Positions 18,098-26,353 of a DNA stretch of 33,223 nt are shown here, one piece after another. The stretch is from an uncultured Bacteroidota bacterium (lineage in GTDB: Bacteria > Bacteroidota > Bacteroidia > Flavobacteriales > Flavobacteriaceae). A program made the translations under genes and the position numbers. Below the pieces are notes generated by a model that saw nothing but the letters and a program-made list of their open reading frames with translations, made no database searches and was not told the origin of the DNA. Location of the stretch: contig CACMZR010000006.1 of assembly GCA_902618245.1 (NCBI GenBank), positions 82,501 through 115,723 of the forward strand. Direction: 5' to 3'. Every line of letters starts with the position of its first letter. Within the stretch, counting starts at the first letter, position 1.

Positions 18098-18304
18098 TTA
18101 ATTATTAAATGTAACAGGGTTTTTACATTCCGCTTCATCAGGCATCTTACCGCATAATCCGCATGGTTTATTGTCTTTGTTTAGAAATGGACTTTGACTA
18201 GCACAGGTTCCAGCAAACTCACCGTCCTTTTTCGCCCAAATTTTAATTGAGATTCCTGCAAATGCTATTAAAAGGAGTAGAAATGATATTACAAATAAAG
18301 CCAT
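18098..18304 (-). CDS. Small four-cysteine membrane protein
   Basis: A 68-residue protein with one N-terminal transmembrane helix (about 3-23) and a short soluble tail carrying four cysteines at 34, 48, 51 and 60 (GTC...PCGLCGK...EC). The layout of one helix followed by a CxxC cluster recalls NqrM (DUF539), a maturation factor of the Na+-translocating NQR, and Bacteroidota proteins labelled 'membrane or secreted protein'. This resemblance is by eye and does not prove function. It is the first gene of the set with the sigma factor, Nramp-like transporter and lipA, which suggests a metal or redox theme. Confidence 0.75.
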   Translation of the reverse strand: MALFVISFLLLLIAFAGISIKIWAKKDGEFAGTCASQSPFLNKDNKPCGLCGKMPDEAECKNPVTFNN

Positions 18305-18321
18305 GAGATCAACCTATTATT

Positions 18322-18349
18322 CAAAAATACTAATCTTTATTTTAAACAA
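18322..18349 (-). promoter_or_regulatory. Putative promoter of the small protein-sigma-Nramp-lipA operon
   Basis: On the minus strand, TATTTTTG (18322-18329) fits TAnnTTTG, with a TTG (18347-18349) 17 bp upstream and a further TTG at 18352-18354. The element lies 18 bp ahead of the ATG of the small cysteine-rich protein. Spacing fits the Bacteroidota -33/-7 pattern. Confidence 0.45.
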
Positions 18350-18365
18350 AACAATTTGGGATACT

Positions 18366-18866
18366 TTAAAATAAAAGTTCTTCAGCATTCCACAAACTTC
18401 GAATGTAAATGAATCCAAAGGCTAAACCCGTTAAAAGCTTAATGAAGACTCCTACAAAAAATCCTAAAAATGCGCCAATAGCCGCTTTTAAAGCTCCTTT
18501 TTTATTGTCTTTATTAATAATTAATTCTCCTAAAAAAGCCCCCAAAAAAGGCCCTAATATCAAGCCAAATGGTCCTAGAAATAGAATACCAAAAATTAAT
18601 CCAATACTACTTCCGTAAACACTTCCTTTTCCGCCACCAAATTTTTTGGCACCCAAGCTTGGAATAAAATAGTCTAAAATAAATATTGCTAAGGCAATAC
18701 AAAAACTTAAGATTAATAAAGTAAAATCAATTGATATATGTGGTACAAAACTTAAAATCAAAATTCCAACCCAGCCAGTTATAGGTCCTGGTATAATTGG
18801 AAGAAAGCTTCCAGCAATTCCTAATAGGATAAAACATCCAGATAGTAGAATCAATAAATTATCCAT
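18366..18866 (-). CDS. DUF456 domain-containing membrane protein
   Basis: A 166-residue hydrophobic protein with several glycine-rich transmembrane segments. The hallmark pattern of DUF456 is present: GSFLPIIPGPITGWVGIL near the N-terminus, IPSLGAKKFGGGKGSVYGS in the middle and LGPFGLILGPFLGAFLGEL followed by a GAFLGFFVG segment. The family's function is unknown. ATG 18866 is preferred over a TTG two codons upstream. It has its own transcription unit on the minus strand, 61 bp from the start of the small cysteine-rich protein gene, and is divergent from the lipoprotein gene. Confidence 0.88.
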   Translation of the reverse strand: MDNLLILLSGCFILLGIAGSFLPIIPGPITGWVGILILSFVPHISIDFTLLILSFCIALAIFILDYFIPSLGAKKFGGGKGSVYGSSIGLIFGILFLGPFGLILGPFLGAFLGELIINKDNKKGALKAAIGAFLGFFVGVFIKLLTGLAFGFIYIRSLWNAEELLF

Positions 18867-18954
18867 AATCAAAAATATTCCTTTTTTCTCTCGGGTTGTA
18901 ATTTAAATATTGAAATAGATAAAAAAGTGTAATTTTAGGTTGAAATACTTGTTC

Positions 18955-19437
18955 ATGAAAAATATTAAGGTTTATATAATTATAATCAGCTTATCACTTT
19001 TAGCGACGGGATGCCACCTTTTTGAATCAACAAAGGTCTCTTCAAAAGAAATTAAGGCTGCATCCACTTGGTCAAAAAAAGACCAGGGGCCAACTTTCTC
19101 CGAATGTGAATCGATAGAGAGTACAGATGATAAAAAAGACTGTTTTGAGTCGATAGTTTCAAATTCAATATTAGACTATATAGACCAAAATCCATTGGAA
19201 TCATCCGAACCAATTTCTGAGGAAATAAGTGCTGTAATTATTATAGATAAAGAAGGATATTTTTCGTTAGACGAGATTGAGCGCTCTAGAAAGATGGACA
19301 ATGCAATTCCAAATTTAGAAGAACAACTTCTTGCTGCCATCAGTATGATACCTCAAGCAGAGCCTGCCATAAAAACAAATGTTGGAGCTTTTGTTTCTAC
19401 AAAAATAGTATTACCAATTATGATTGTTGCCGATTGA
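18955..19437 (+). CDS. Lipoprotein with TonB-C-like domain
   Basis: A 160-residue exported protein. Residues 1-20 form a lipoprotein signal peptide ending in LLATGC, so Cys20 would be lipidated. After a short linker there is a CESIESTDDKKDC segment, whose two cysteines may pair. The C-terminal part (about 85-160: SAVIIIDKEGYFSLDEIE ... IPNLEEQLLAAI ... VSTKIVLPIMIV) has the strand-helix-strand pattern of TonB C-terminal-like domains. ATG 18955 is chosen because it begins the signal peptide directly; a TTG at 18940 would add five residues. It precedes ruvC by 7 bp. Its function is unknown. Confidence 0.78.
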   Translation: MKNIKVYIIIISLSLLATGCHLFESTKVSSKEIKAASTWSKKDQGPTFSECESIESTDDKKDCFESIVSNSILDYIDQNPLESSEPISEEISAVIIIDKEGYFSLDEIERSRKMDNAIPNLEEQLLAAISMIPQAEPAIKTNVGAFVSTKIVLPIMIVAD

Positions 19438-19444
19438 CAACTCT

Positions 19445-19999
19445 ATGAATGAGGACAATATCATATTGGGAATTGATCCTGGAACTACAATAATGGGGTT
19501 TGGTATTATAAAAGCCACAAGTAAAGAAATGTCGTTGATACAAATGAATGAGTTGCAATTAAAAAAGTATGAAAATCATTTTTTAAAACTTCAAAAAATT
19601 TTTGAGAGAACTCAAGAAATAATTGATGAATTTCATCCCGATGAAATTGCAATTGAAGCTCCATTTTTTGGTAAAAATGTTCAGTCAATGTTAAAGTTGG
19701 GAAGAGCGCAAGGCGTTGCAATGGCTGCTGGATTATCAAGGGAAGTAGCCATAACGGAGTATTCACCAAAAAAAATCAAAATGGCAATTACAGGAAACGG
19801 AAATGCCTCCAAAGAACAGGTTGCGAAAATGCTTCAAAAGCTTTTTAAAATAGAAACTTTACCTAAGAATCTAGATGCTACTGATGGATTGGCAGCAGCA
19901 GTTTGCCATTATTACAATCGGGGTAAATTTAAAAGTGAAAAATCATATTCAGGTTGGAGTGCTTTTGTAAATAAAAATCCTCACAAGGTTAAGTCTTAG
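19445..19999 (+). CDS. ruvC: Crossover junction endodeoxyribonuclease RuvC
   Basis: RuvC resolves Holliday junctions with RuvAB by paired cuts. The 184-residue protein has the RNase H-like acidic active site: Asp11 in GIDPGT, Glu71 in IAIEAPFF, and the Asp144/Asp147 pair in DATDGLAAAVCHYY. The ATG at 19445 gives the usual N-terminus immediately before the first strand; an in-frame TTG at 19424 overlapping the lipoprotein gene is less likely. It is 7 bp after the lipoprotein and 21 bp before hemW, so all three genes are probably co-transcribed. Confidence 0.96.
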   Translation: MNEDNIILGIDPGTTIMGFGIIKATSKEMSLIQMNELQLKKYENHFLKLQKIFERTQEIIDEFHPDEIAIEAPFFGKNVQSMLKLGRAQGVAMAAGLSREVAITEYSPKKIKMAITGNGNASKEQVAKMLQKLFKIETLPKNLDATDGLAAAVCHYYNRGKFKSEKSYSGWSAFVNKNPHKVKS

Positions 20000-20020
20000 T
20001 AAATTCTTAAGCTATTAAAA

Positions 20021-21145
20021 ATGGCCAACCTTTATATACACTTTCCATTTTGTAAACAAGCCTGCCATTATTGTAATTTTCATTTTTCAACAAAAAAAAT
20101 AGATTCTGGTGGGATGTTAGATCTTATCAATAAAGAACTTAAAATAAGAGCAAGCGAGGTAAAGACTCCACTTGAAAGCATTTATTTTGGAGGTGGTACT
20201 CCGTCAATGATTGAACCGAAATCAATAAAGTCATTTATAAATTCTATTAAAGCACAATTTCAATTTATTCCCGAAATTGAAATAACACTTGAGGCAAATC
20301 CTGATGATATTAATGAAGACTATCTTTTAAACCTAAGAAGCTCTGGAATCAATCGCCTTAGTCTTGGCATCCAATCTTTTTTTGATGAAGATCTTAAATT
20401 AATGAATAGAGCTCATGATCAAAAGCAAGCCCTAGAGTCAATAAATATTGTAAGAAAATACTTTAATAACTATTCTATTGATTTGATTTATGGGATTCCC
20501 TACACAACTTTAAAGGACTGGAAAAAGAACCTTGATATTGCTTTAGATTTTAATCCACCTCATATTTCAGCTTATGTTTTAACTGTTGAAAAGAAAACGG
20601 CATTAGATTTTCTAGTTAAAGAAAAAAAAATCGCCCTTTTAGATGAAGAATTAGTAAAACAACAATATGATTTGCTTATCAAAAAGCTTGAACAGAAAGG
20701 TTATATAAATTATGAATTTTCAAGTTTTGGCAAACCAAATTATTTTTCAATAAATAACTTAAACTACTGGAATAATAAACCTTACTTGGGGTTAGGACCA
20801 TCTTCTCATAGTTTTGACGGGGCTTCAATAAGAAGTTGGAACATATCAAATAATCACCAATATAAAAAAGGTATTGAGTCGGGAAAATTATTTATAGAGC
20901 ATGAAGAATTGAGTAAAAAAGACAGATATAACGAGTATCTAATGACATCTTTACGTAAAAGGGAAGGTGTTTCTTTGTCTTATGTGGAGGAAAGTTTTGG
21001 AAGTACTTATGTCTCTTATTTGGAAGAGCAGGTCTCAAGACATTTGCATAAAAGAAACCTATTTTGGGATGGAAATTTTTTAAAAATTTCAAACAATGCA
21101 AAGTTTCTAACCGATGGAATAGCTGCTGATCTTTTTATCGTTTAA
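20021..21145 (+). CDS. hemW: Radical SAM heme chaperone HemW
   Basis: This is a 374-residue radical SAM protein. The CxxxCxxC motif is at C11, C15 and C18 (FCKQACHYCNF), and the HemW/HemN-like GGGTPS (about 65-70), EANPDD and NRLSLGIQSF motifs are present. A C-terminal HemN_C-like domain follows. The immediate start (MANLYIHFPFC) without the extended N-terminus of true HemN supports HemW, which delivers heme rather than oxidising coproporphyrinogen. Older annotations often call this family an oxygen-independent coproporphyrinogen oxidase. It converges on the dipeptidase gene with 8 bp between. Confidence 0.93.
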   Translation: MANLYIHFPFCKQACHYCNFHFSTKKIDSGGMLDLINKELKIRASEVKTPLESIYFGGGTPSMIEPKSIKSFINSIKAQFQFIPEIEITLEANPDDINEDYLLNLRSSGINRLSLGIQSFFDEDLKLMNRAHDQKQALESINIVRKYFNNYSIDLIYGIPYTTLKDWKKNLDIALDFNPPHISAYVLTVEKKTALDFLVKEKKIALLDEELVKQQYDLLIKKLEQKGYINYEFSSFGKPNYFSINNLNYWNNKPYLGLGPSSHSFDGASIRSWNISNNHQYKKGIESGKLFIEHEELSKKDRYNEYLMTSLRKREGVSLSYVEESFGSTYVSYLEEQVSRHLHKRNLFWDGNFLKISNNAKFLTDGIAADLFIV

Positions 21146-21153
21146 TAATTATT

Positions 21154-22530
21154 CTATTTTTTGTAAAGTTTGATAAAATGGTCATAAAACTTTGGTATAG
21201 TTTCTATGCCCTTAAAAAAATTAAATAAACCAAAATGCTCATTTGGTGAATGAAGTGCATCACTATCTAATCCGAAACCCATTAAAATAGACTTAACTCC
21301 AAGCTCCTTCTCAAACATAGGAACAATTGGGATACTTCCCCCACCTCTTTTAGGTATAGGTGAGGTTCCAAAGGTTTCCTTATATGCTTGGTGTGCAGCT
21401 TGATATCCAATAGTCGAAATGGGAGTAACATACGCATAACCACCATGATGAGTTATAACTTCAACGTTAACTCCTTTAGGTGCTAAAGATTTGAAGTGAT
21501 TAGAAAATAGTTCACTAATTTCTTCCCAGTCTTGATCAGGTACAAGACGCATTGATATTTTTGCATGTGCCTTGCTTGGAATTACAGTTTTAGCACCGTC
21601 ACCCATATATCCACCCCATATTCCATTCACATCTAGTGTCGGTCTTATTGAACGATGTTCTTCGGTTGTATAACCCTTTTCTCCATCAACATCGTCAATA
21701 CCAATAGAATCTTTTAATTCTTGCAGATTAAATGGAGCCTTTTCCATTTCGGAGCGTTCTTCTTTTGACAGTTCAACTACTTTATCATAAAACCCAGGGA
21801 TAGTAATTTTTTTATTTTCATCTTGAAGTTGCGAAATCATATCACACAAAACATTAATTGGATTAAGTACAGCACCACCATAAATTCCAGAATGTAAATC
21901 CCTGTTGGGTCCTGTAACGGATACCTCCATATAACTTAAGCCTCTTAGGCCAGTAGTTATTGAAGGTAAGTCTTGGGCAATCATACTTGTATCGGATATA
22001 AGAATCACATCGCATTTTAGTTTTTCTTTATTTCCTTTAACAAAATCTTCAAGATTATCACTACCAACTTCTTCTTCTCCTTCGATCATAAATTTAATAT
22101 TGCAAGGAATAGGGCCTTTAGCGAGCATAATTTCAAATGCTTTTATATGCATAAACATTTGACCTTTATCATCGCATGCGCCTCGAGCAAAGACAGCTCC
22201 ATTAGGGTGAATTTCAGTTTTTTTAATAACTGGTTCAAAGGGAGGACTTTCCCAAAGGTCAATGGGATCAGGAGGCTGAACATCATAGTGTCCATAGACT
22301 AAAACTGTAGGAAGCTCTACATCTTTTATATACTCACCGTAAACTATAGGATGTCCTGGGGTTGAAATAATTTCAGTTTTTGGGCAACCTGATTTTTTTA
22401 AAGCGTTTTCTACCCACTGTGCTGCCTGTTGCACATCTTTATTGTGAGTTGGATTTGCACTTACAGAAGGGATTTTTAGAAAATCCATCCATTCTTCTAG
22501 AAATCTGTTTTGATCTTTGGTTAATGTCAT
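21154..22530 (-). CDS. M20 family dipeptidase (carnosinase-like)
   Basis: The 458-residue protein belongs to the M20 metallopeptidases with two zinc ions. The metal and catalytic motifs are YGHYDVQPPDP (about 80-90), ARGACDDKGQ (about 114-123), MIEGEEEVGSDN and the C-terminal LHSPNEHFG. The lid-domain motif DLHSGIYGGAV is also clear. No signal peptide is seen, so it should act in the cytoplasm on di- or short peptides. ATG 22530 is preferred; a TTG at 22557 would add nine residues without family support. It is transcribed alone, divergent from the tRNA-Leu gene. Confidence 0.93.
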   Translation of the reverse strand: MTLTKDQNRFLEEWMDFLKIPSVSANPTHNKDVQQAAQWVENALKKSGCPKTEIISTPGHPIVYGEYIKDVELPTVLVYGHYDVQPPDPIDLWESPPFEPVIKKTEIHPNGAVFARGACDDKGQMFMHIKAFEIMLAKGPIPCNIKFMIEGEEEVGSDNLEDFVKGNKEKLKCDVILISDTSMIAQDLPSITTGLRGLSYMEVSVTGPNRDLHSGIYGGAVLNPINVLCDMISQLQDENKKITIPGFYDKVVELSKEERSEMEKAPFNLQELKDSIGIDDVDGEKGYTTEEHRSIRPTLDVNGIWGGYMGDGAKTVIPSKAHAKISMRLVPDQDWEEISELFSNHFKSLAPKGVNVEVITHHGGYAYVTPISTIGYQAAHQAYKETFGTSPIPKRGGGSIPIVPMFEKELGVKSILMGFGLDSDALHSPNEHFGLFNFFKGIETIPKFYDHFIKLYKK

Positions 22531-22608
22531 TTTAATATCTCTAAGTAATTCAAGCAAAGTTAACTCATGTATTTTTTTAGGAGAAGAAATTTTATTGAAA
22601 AACTTAAT

Positions 22609-22616
22609 TATATTTG
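22609..22616 (+). promoter_or_regulatory. Putative -7 element of tRNA-Leu
   Basis: TATATTTG exactly matches the Bacteroidota TAnnTTTG element and lies 9 bp before the mature tRNA 5' end. A TTG at 22595-22597 is too close to be a normal -33 element, so the upstream half is not resolved. Confidence 0.5.
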
Positions 22617-22625
22617 TCCACCTCT

Positions 22626-22707
22626 GCGGGTGTGGTGAAATTGGTAGACACGCTAGATTTAGGATCTAGTGCTTCACGGCGTGGGGGTTCGAGTCCCTTC
22701 ACCCGCA
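22626..22707 (+). tRNA. tRNA-Leu (anticodon TAG)
   Basis: A class-II tRNA of 82 nt. The acceptor arm GCGGGTG pairs with CACCCGC (22700-22706). The anticodon stem CTAGA/TCTAG encloses TTTAGGA, giving anticodon TAG (Leu, codon CUA). A long variable arm follows, as expected for leucine, and then a T arm with TTCGAGT in the loop. The discriminator is A at 22707; CCA is not encoded. Confidence 0.97.
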
Positions 22708-22710
22708 CAA

Positions 22711-22740
22711 AAAACCCCAATAGAGTTGGGGTTTTATTTT
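22711..22740 (+). terminator. Rho-independent, probably bidirectional terminator
   Basis: AAAACCCCAA (22711-22720) and TTGGGGTTTT (22726-22735) form a perfect 10-bp stem with a 5-base loop. On the plus strand it is followed by ATTTTTTTT, terminating tRNA-Leu. On the minus strand the stem is followed by T-rich sequence from the complement of the A-run at 22708-22714, so it can also stop transcription of the Asp-box protein gene that ends at 22785. Confidence 0.88.
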
Positions 22741-22784
22741 TTTTCTAAAATTTTGATTTACAAACTTAAATAAGAATTATTAAT

Positions 22785-25700
22785 TCAATCATTCATTATT
22801 ATTTGGGGTAACGAAGAATGAGAAGAACTTATTTGGTTTATACTTACTTTAAAATCCTCCATTTTTCTCAAGTGAACATCGAGCTCTTGCTTTAAACTTT
22901 TTATTCTTTCTTGCTGAGGAATTGTTGGTGGATTGGTTGTATTATCGATTGCTCGCATCAATGTTTTTATTTCCTCTTTCAGTCTTGGTTTTTGCCTGTA
23001 ACTCATTGAGGGAGGGGGCCTCATTAAATGATCATCCTTAAAGATTTTAATTTTATTGTGTAATCTTTCTAACTTTGGAAGGTCTTTACTAGACACAACC
23101 TTAAGTTTTATAGCTAAAGCCTCAATCTGTTCCTCTATAAACAGAATATTTTCTATTAATTTATGAGTATGATTTTGTAAGTCTCGTAAGCTAACTAAAG
23201 CTTCAGATTTTAGTTTATAATTCTCCACAGGCATTTCTATCCTATAATCACCACTTACTAAAAACTCAGAGACTTCAGTTGTGTTATTATATTTAATTTC
23301 AGCTTTATAAATTCCAGGAGCAACTTTTGGTCTAATTTCTTCACTTAAACCTTCATATGTTTTTCCAGGCTTAGTTTTTTTAATTTCCAACTTGCCTTGC
23401 TCATTTACATTTAATGGATTTACTGAATCATAACCAAGGTCCCATGTTAATCTATTAATTCCTTTATCTGGATTTTCATCTTCAAGAGTTGTAACCAAAT
23501 TATTTTGTTTATCAAAAATTTTTACCTCTATGGAACTTTTAGGTTTATGATTTAAATAATAATTTATGTAAGTGCCGTATTCTGGATTTTTCGCAGCATA
23601 CTTTTTATCTCCTAAATTTTCTAAACGCCAATACATATTCCATAAAACACCTTCTCTTATTGGGAAAAGATGAATAGGTTTATCCATTATTCCATCTAAC
23701 TCCTCTAAAGGTCTAATATCATCTAAAATGTAGGCTCCTCTTCCATGGGTACCAATAACTAGATCACGATCTCTTTTCTGAATCCTTAAGTCTCTCACTG
23801 AGACATTAGGAAGGTCAATGTTGATTTTTTCCCAATTTTTTCCACTATCCCAACTTGCATATATGCCGTGTTCCATTCCAGCAAATAATAATTTAGGATT
23901 ATGAGGATCTTGTCGAACTACCTTAACGTAATCATCTTGAGGAAGATTACCCGAAATTTTTTCCCAGGTTTTTCCAAAATTTTTGGTCATAAAAATGTAA
24001 GGTTTAAAATCATCCATACGATGTTGATCAACAGTGACAAATGCGGTTCCAGCATTGTGTTCTGAAGCATGTATTTTTGAAACCCATGAAAATTCTGGTA
24101 GACCTTTAATTCTGTTGTTTAAATTTTTCCAACTTGCTCCACCGTCCATAGTGAGTTGAACATTTCCGTCATCAGTACCAGCCCAGATGACTCCTTTTTG
24201 AATAGGCGATTCGGCTATATAGAGAACCGTACAATGGAATTCAGCTGCAGTATTGTCTTGATAAATAGTCCCTCCTGAAGATATTTGCTTTGACTTATCG
24301 TTAGTAGTTAAGTCTGGACTAATTACTTCCCAACTATTACCACGGTCTTGCGATTTAAATATTACATTTCCTCCAACATAAACAGTCTCTGGGTCATGAG
24401 GTGAAATATGAATTGGAGAATCCCAATTAAATCTGTATTTGTGTTTATCAATTGCATCTCCAGCGGAGCCTACAATTTTTGGATAAGGGTGAATAGTTCT
24501 AACATTACCGTATCTGCTGTCAACAAGAAAGGGAACACCCCCCTGTAGATTTGTATAAACTAAATGTTCATTACCCGGAATAGGTTCTGCAAAGTAACCG
24601 TCACCATAGGCGAGTCCCCTCCAATGGCGTTTTAAAATCCCTGCATTATACAGGGAGTTACTAGGTCCTACCCAAGTACCATTATCCTGAAGACCTCCAT
24701 AAACATTATAGGGTCTAAGGTTGTCAACTTGAATTTGATAAAATTGTGAGAGTTCAATATTATTTATTATTTCCCAGCTATCACCACCATCAAAGGATCT
24801 TTGAAAACCACCATCACTACCATTTAAAATGTATTTGGGATTTTTAGGATCTATCCAAAGTGATTGATGGTCACCATGAACAGATGTAGCGATTCGCTCC
24901 CAAGTATTTCCACTATCTTTTGATCGACTCAGCCATCCTGATATGGAGAACAGGATATTGGAATGCTGAGGATCAACTCTCACATCACTATAGTAAAAGG
25001 GTCTAAAATTAATGTTAGGATCGTCATTTACCATTTCCCAGTTTTCACCTTTATCATTTGAGCGAAAAACAGTACCACCTCCCTTAAATTCTGTCATTAG
25101 ATAAATAATATTTGGATCACTTTGTGCAATATAAATCCCTGGTCTTGCCATGTCAGTTTTTGGGAGGCCTTTCATTATTTTTTTCCAAGTGGCACCTCCA
25201 TCTGTAGTTTTATAAACAGCGGTATTTTTTCCACCATCATCAAAACGCCAAGGTCTTCTTCGAAATGTCCACATCCCTGCATACATAACTCTTGGATTTT
25301 TTATTTCCATAGCAATATCAGCACAGCCTGTATTTTCATCTATAAATAAAACTTTATCCCAAGTTTTACCTCCATCAGTAGTTTTAAATACGCCTCTTTC
25401 TTTATTTGGTCCCCATTGTTTTCCGAGTGCACAAACGCAAGCTATATCAGGATTACTTGGATCCACAACAATACGTTTTATTCGCTCTGTTTTTTTTAAA
25501 CCTAGATTTTTCCACGTTTGTCCACCATCAACAGATCTATACACCCCCCACCCATAGCCTACACTATTTCGAGGATCTCCTTCTCCAGTACCTACCCAGA
25601 GCACATTACTATCTGAGGGGGCTATGGTAAGTGCACCTATAGAGTAGGCTCTTTGATTTTCAAAAATAGGTTTGAAATTTACTCCTCCATCAATTGTTTT

Positions 25701-25916
25701 GTGAATGCCTCCATCTGCTCCACTAACATAAAAAGTTGAGGGATCTCCTGGCACTCCATCTATGTCAGTTACCCTTCCTCCCATGTTGGCAGGTCCTATT
25801 GCTCTCCAAGAATATTTTTTAAGGAGTTCAGCTTTTTGAGTATAACCTTCAACTATTATGCTAAAAAAAGCAACGATAGTAAGGATGTATTTCTTGATAA
25901 TATTTAAATTTTCCAT
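22785..25916 (-). CDS. Exported Asp-box (VPS10/BNR-like) beta-propeller protein
   Basis: This 1,043-residue exported protein begins with a signal peptide (about 1-27, ending GYTQ). Residues 30 to about 740 carry at least ten Asp-box repeats of the SxDxGxxW type, e.g. YRSVDGGQTWKNL, FKTTDGGKTWDKV, SRSKDSGNTWERI, FKSQDRGNSWEVI and YASWDSGKNWEKI, as in sortilin/VPS10, sialidase and xyloglucanase propellers. A beta-sandwich-like part and a helical C-terminus (about 930-1030) follow. Similar Bacteroidota proteins are labelled 'glycosyl hydrolase' or 'VPS10 domain protein'; no catalytic residues can be assigned here. There is no lipobox and no recognisable type IX secretion C-terminal domain, so the periplasm is likely. 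ATG 25916 is preferred over the upstream ATG at 26003, which would put 29 residues before the signal peptide. Confidence 0.86.
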   Translation of the reverse strand: MENLNIIKKYILTIVAFFSIIVEGYTQKAELLKKYSWRAIGPANMGGRVTDIDGVPGDPSTFYVSGADGGIHKTIDGGVNFKPIFENQRAYSIGALTIAPSDSNVLWVGTGEGDPRNSVGYGWGVYRSVDGGQTWKNLGLKKTERIKRIVVDPSNPDIACVCALGKQWGPNKERGVFKTTDGGKTWDKVLFIDENTGCADIAMEIKNPRVMYAGMWTFRRRPWRFDDGGKNTAVYKTTDGGATWKKIMKGLPKTDMARPGIYIAQSDPNIIYLMTEFKGGGTVFRSNDKGENWEMVNDDPNINFRPFYYSDVRVDPQHSNILFSISGWLSRSKDSGNTWERIATSVHGDHQSLWIDPKNPKYILNGSDGGFQRSFDGGDSWEIINNIELSQFYQIQVDNLRPYNVYGGLQDNGTWVGPSNSLYNAGILKRHWRGLAYGDGYFAEPIPGNEHLVYTNLQGGVPFLVDSRYGNVRTIHPYPKIVGSAGDAIDKHKYRFNWDSPIHISPHDPETVYVGGNVIFKSQDRGNSWEVISPDLTTNDKSKQISSGGTIYQDNTAAEFHCTVLYIAESPIQKGVIWAGTDDGNVQLTMDGGASWKNLNNRIKGLPEFSWVSKIHASEHNAGTAFVTVDQHRMDDFKPYIFMTKNFGKTWEKISGNLPQDDYVKVVRQDPHNPKLLFAGMEHGIYASWDSGKNWEKINIDLPNVSVRDLRIQKRDRDLVIGTHGRGAYILDDIRPLEELDGIMDKPIHLFPIREGVLWNMYWRLENLGDKKYAAKNPEYGTYINYYLNHKPKSSIEVKIFDKQNNLVTTLEDENPDKGINRLTWDLGYDSVNPLNVNEQGKLEIKKTKPGKTYEGLSEEIRPKVAPGIYKAEIKYNNTTEVSEFLVSGDYRIEMPVENYKLKSEALVSLRDLQNHTHKLIENILFIEEQIEALAIKLKVVSSKDLPKLERLHNKIKIFKDDHLMRPPPSMSYRQKPRLKEEIKTLMRAIDNTTNPPTIPQQERIKSLKQELDVHLRKMEDFKVSINQISSSHSSLPQIIMND

Positions 25917-26064
25917 TGGTCGTATTTGATTATTCAATTTAAAAAAAACTAAGTAAAATTCATATTGGAAATTATTTTGTAAATTTTTACTTTGAGGGAC
26001 CATAATTATATGTATTAGAGGACTTTAGTATTATTTTATGTTTTTTAAGCTATAATTATTAAAA

Positions 26065-26082
26065 TGCAGTGGAAATGCAGTA
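26065..26082 (+). promoter_or_regulatory. Putative operator, copy 1 (two TGCAGT half-sites)
   Basis: TGCAGTGGAAATGCAGTA contains two TGCAGT half-sites 11 bp apart, one helical turn. It lies 57 bp before the first ORF of the TPR-regulator series and about 150 bp before the divergent Asp-box gene. A near copy occurs in inverse orientation at 28119-28136. A direct repeat of this type could bind a LuxR-like regulator. Function is inferred from recurrence and position. Confidence 0.55.
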
Positions 26083-26138
26083 TAAAATGATTAAAATTTA
26101 TATTGGAAGTTCAATATATTAGCATCAAACAAATCAAA

Positions 26139-26273
26139 ATGGATTATAGTTACTTATATCATACCGATATACCAAAAGGGGTAAAGTCAGTTTATATTAA
26201 TGGAAAAAAGATAAGCAGAGAAGAATTTTTAAAAGAAAGGAAAAACTTTTTTTCAAAAAAAAGGTCAATTTGA
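26139..26273 (+). CDS. Hypothetical 44-residue protein
   Basis: A small ORF with an ATG start and TGA stop. It encodes a 44-residue, very basic and soluble peptide with a middle segment VKSVYINGKKISREEFLKE that looks like a short beta hairpin plus helix. No family is recognised. Support comes from its position: it is the first ORF after the operator-like repeat, and its stop overlaps the TTG of the next small ORF (TTGA). It could instead be a leader or chance ORF. Confidence 0.45.
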   Translation: MDYSYLYHTDIPKGVKSVYINGKKISREEFLKERKNFFSKKRSI

Positions 26274-26347
26274 ATTTAAGGACATGGATAGAGGTATTAA
26301 TAATCTTTTTAATAGTCTTAATCATTTTCCTCTACTTAAAAAAATAG
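26270..26347 (+). CDS. Hypothetical 25-residue membrane microprotein
   Basis: A 25-codon ORF from TTG 26270 to TAG 26347. Almost all of it is one transmembrane-type helix (WIEVLIIFLIVLIIFLYL) with basic ends (LNLR and KK). It overlaps the stop of the 44-codon ORF and is 6 bp before the start of the TPR regulator, which itself has a membrane helix. It could be a small regulator of that sensor. Shortness and a TTG start make this call tentative. Confidence 0.4.
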   Translation: MNLRTWIEVLIIFLIVLIIFLYLKK

Positions 26348-26353
26348 CAACCC

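Noticed and set aside
18870-18877. TATTTTTG on the minus strand as a promoter of the DUF456 gene
   Set aside because: It would place the transcription start at or beyond the start codon, and no -33 TTG is present.
25917-26003. Extended N-terminus of the Asp-box protein from the ATG at 26003
   Set aside because: It would put 29 residues before a clear signal peptide that starts at the ATG at 25916.
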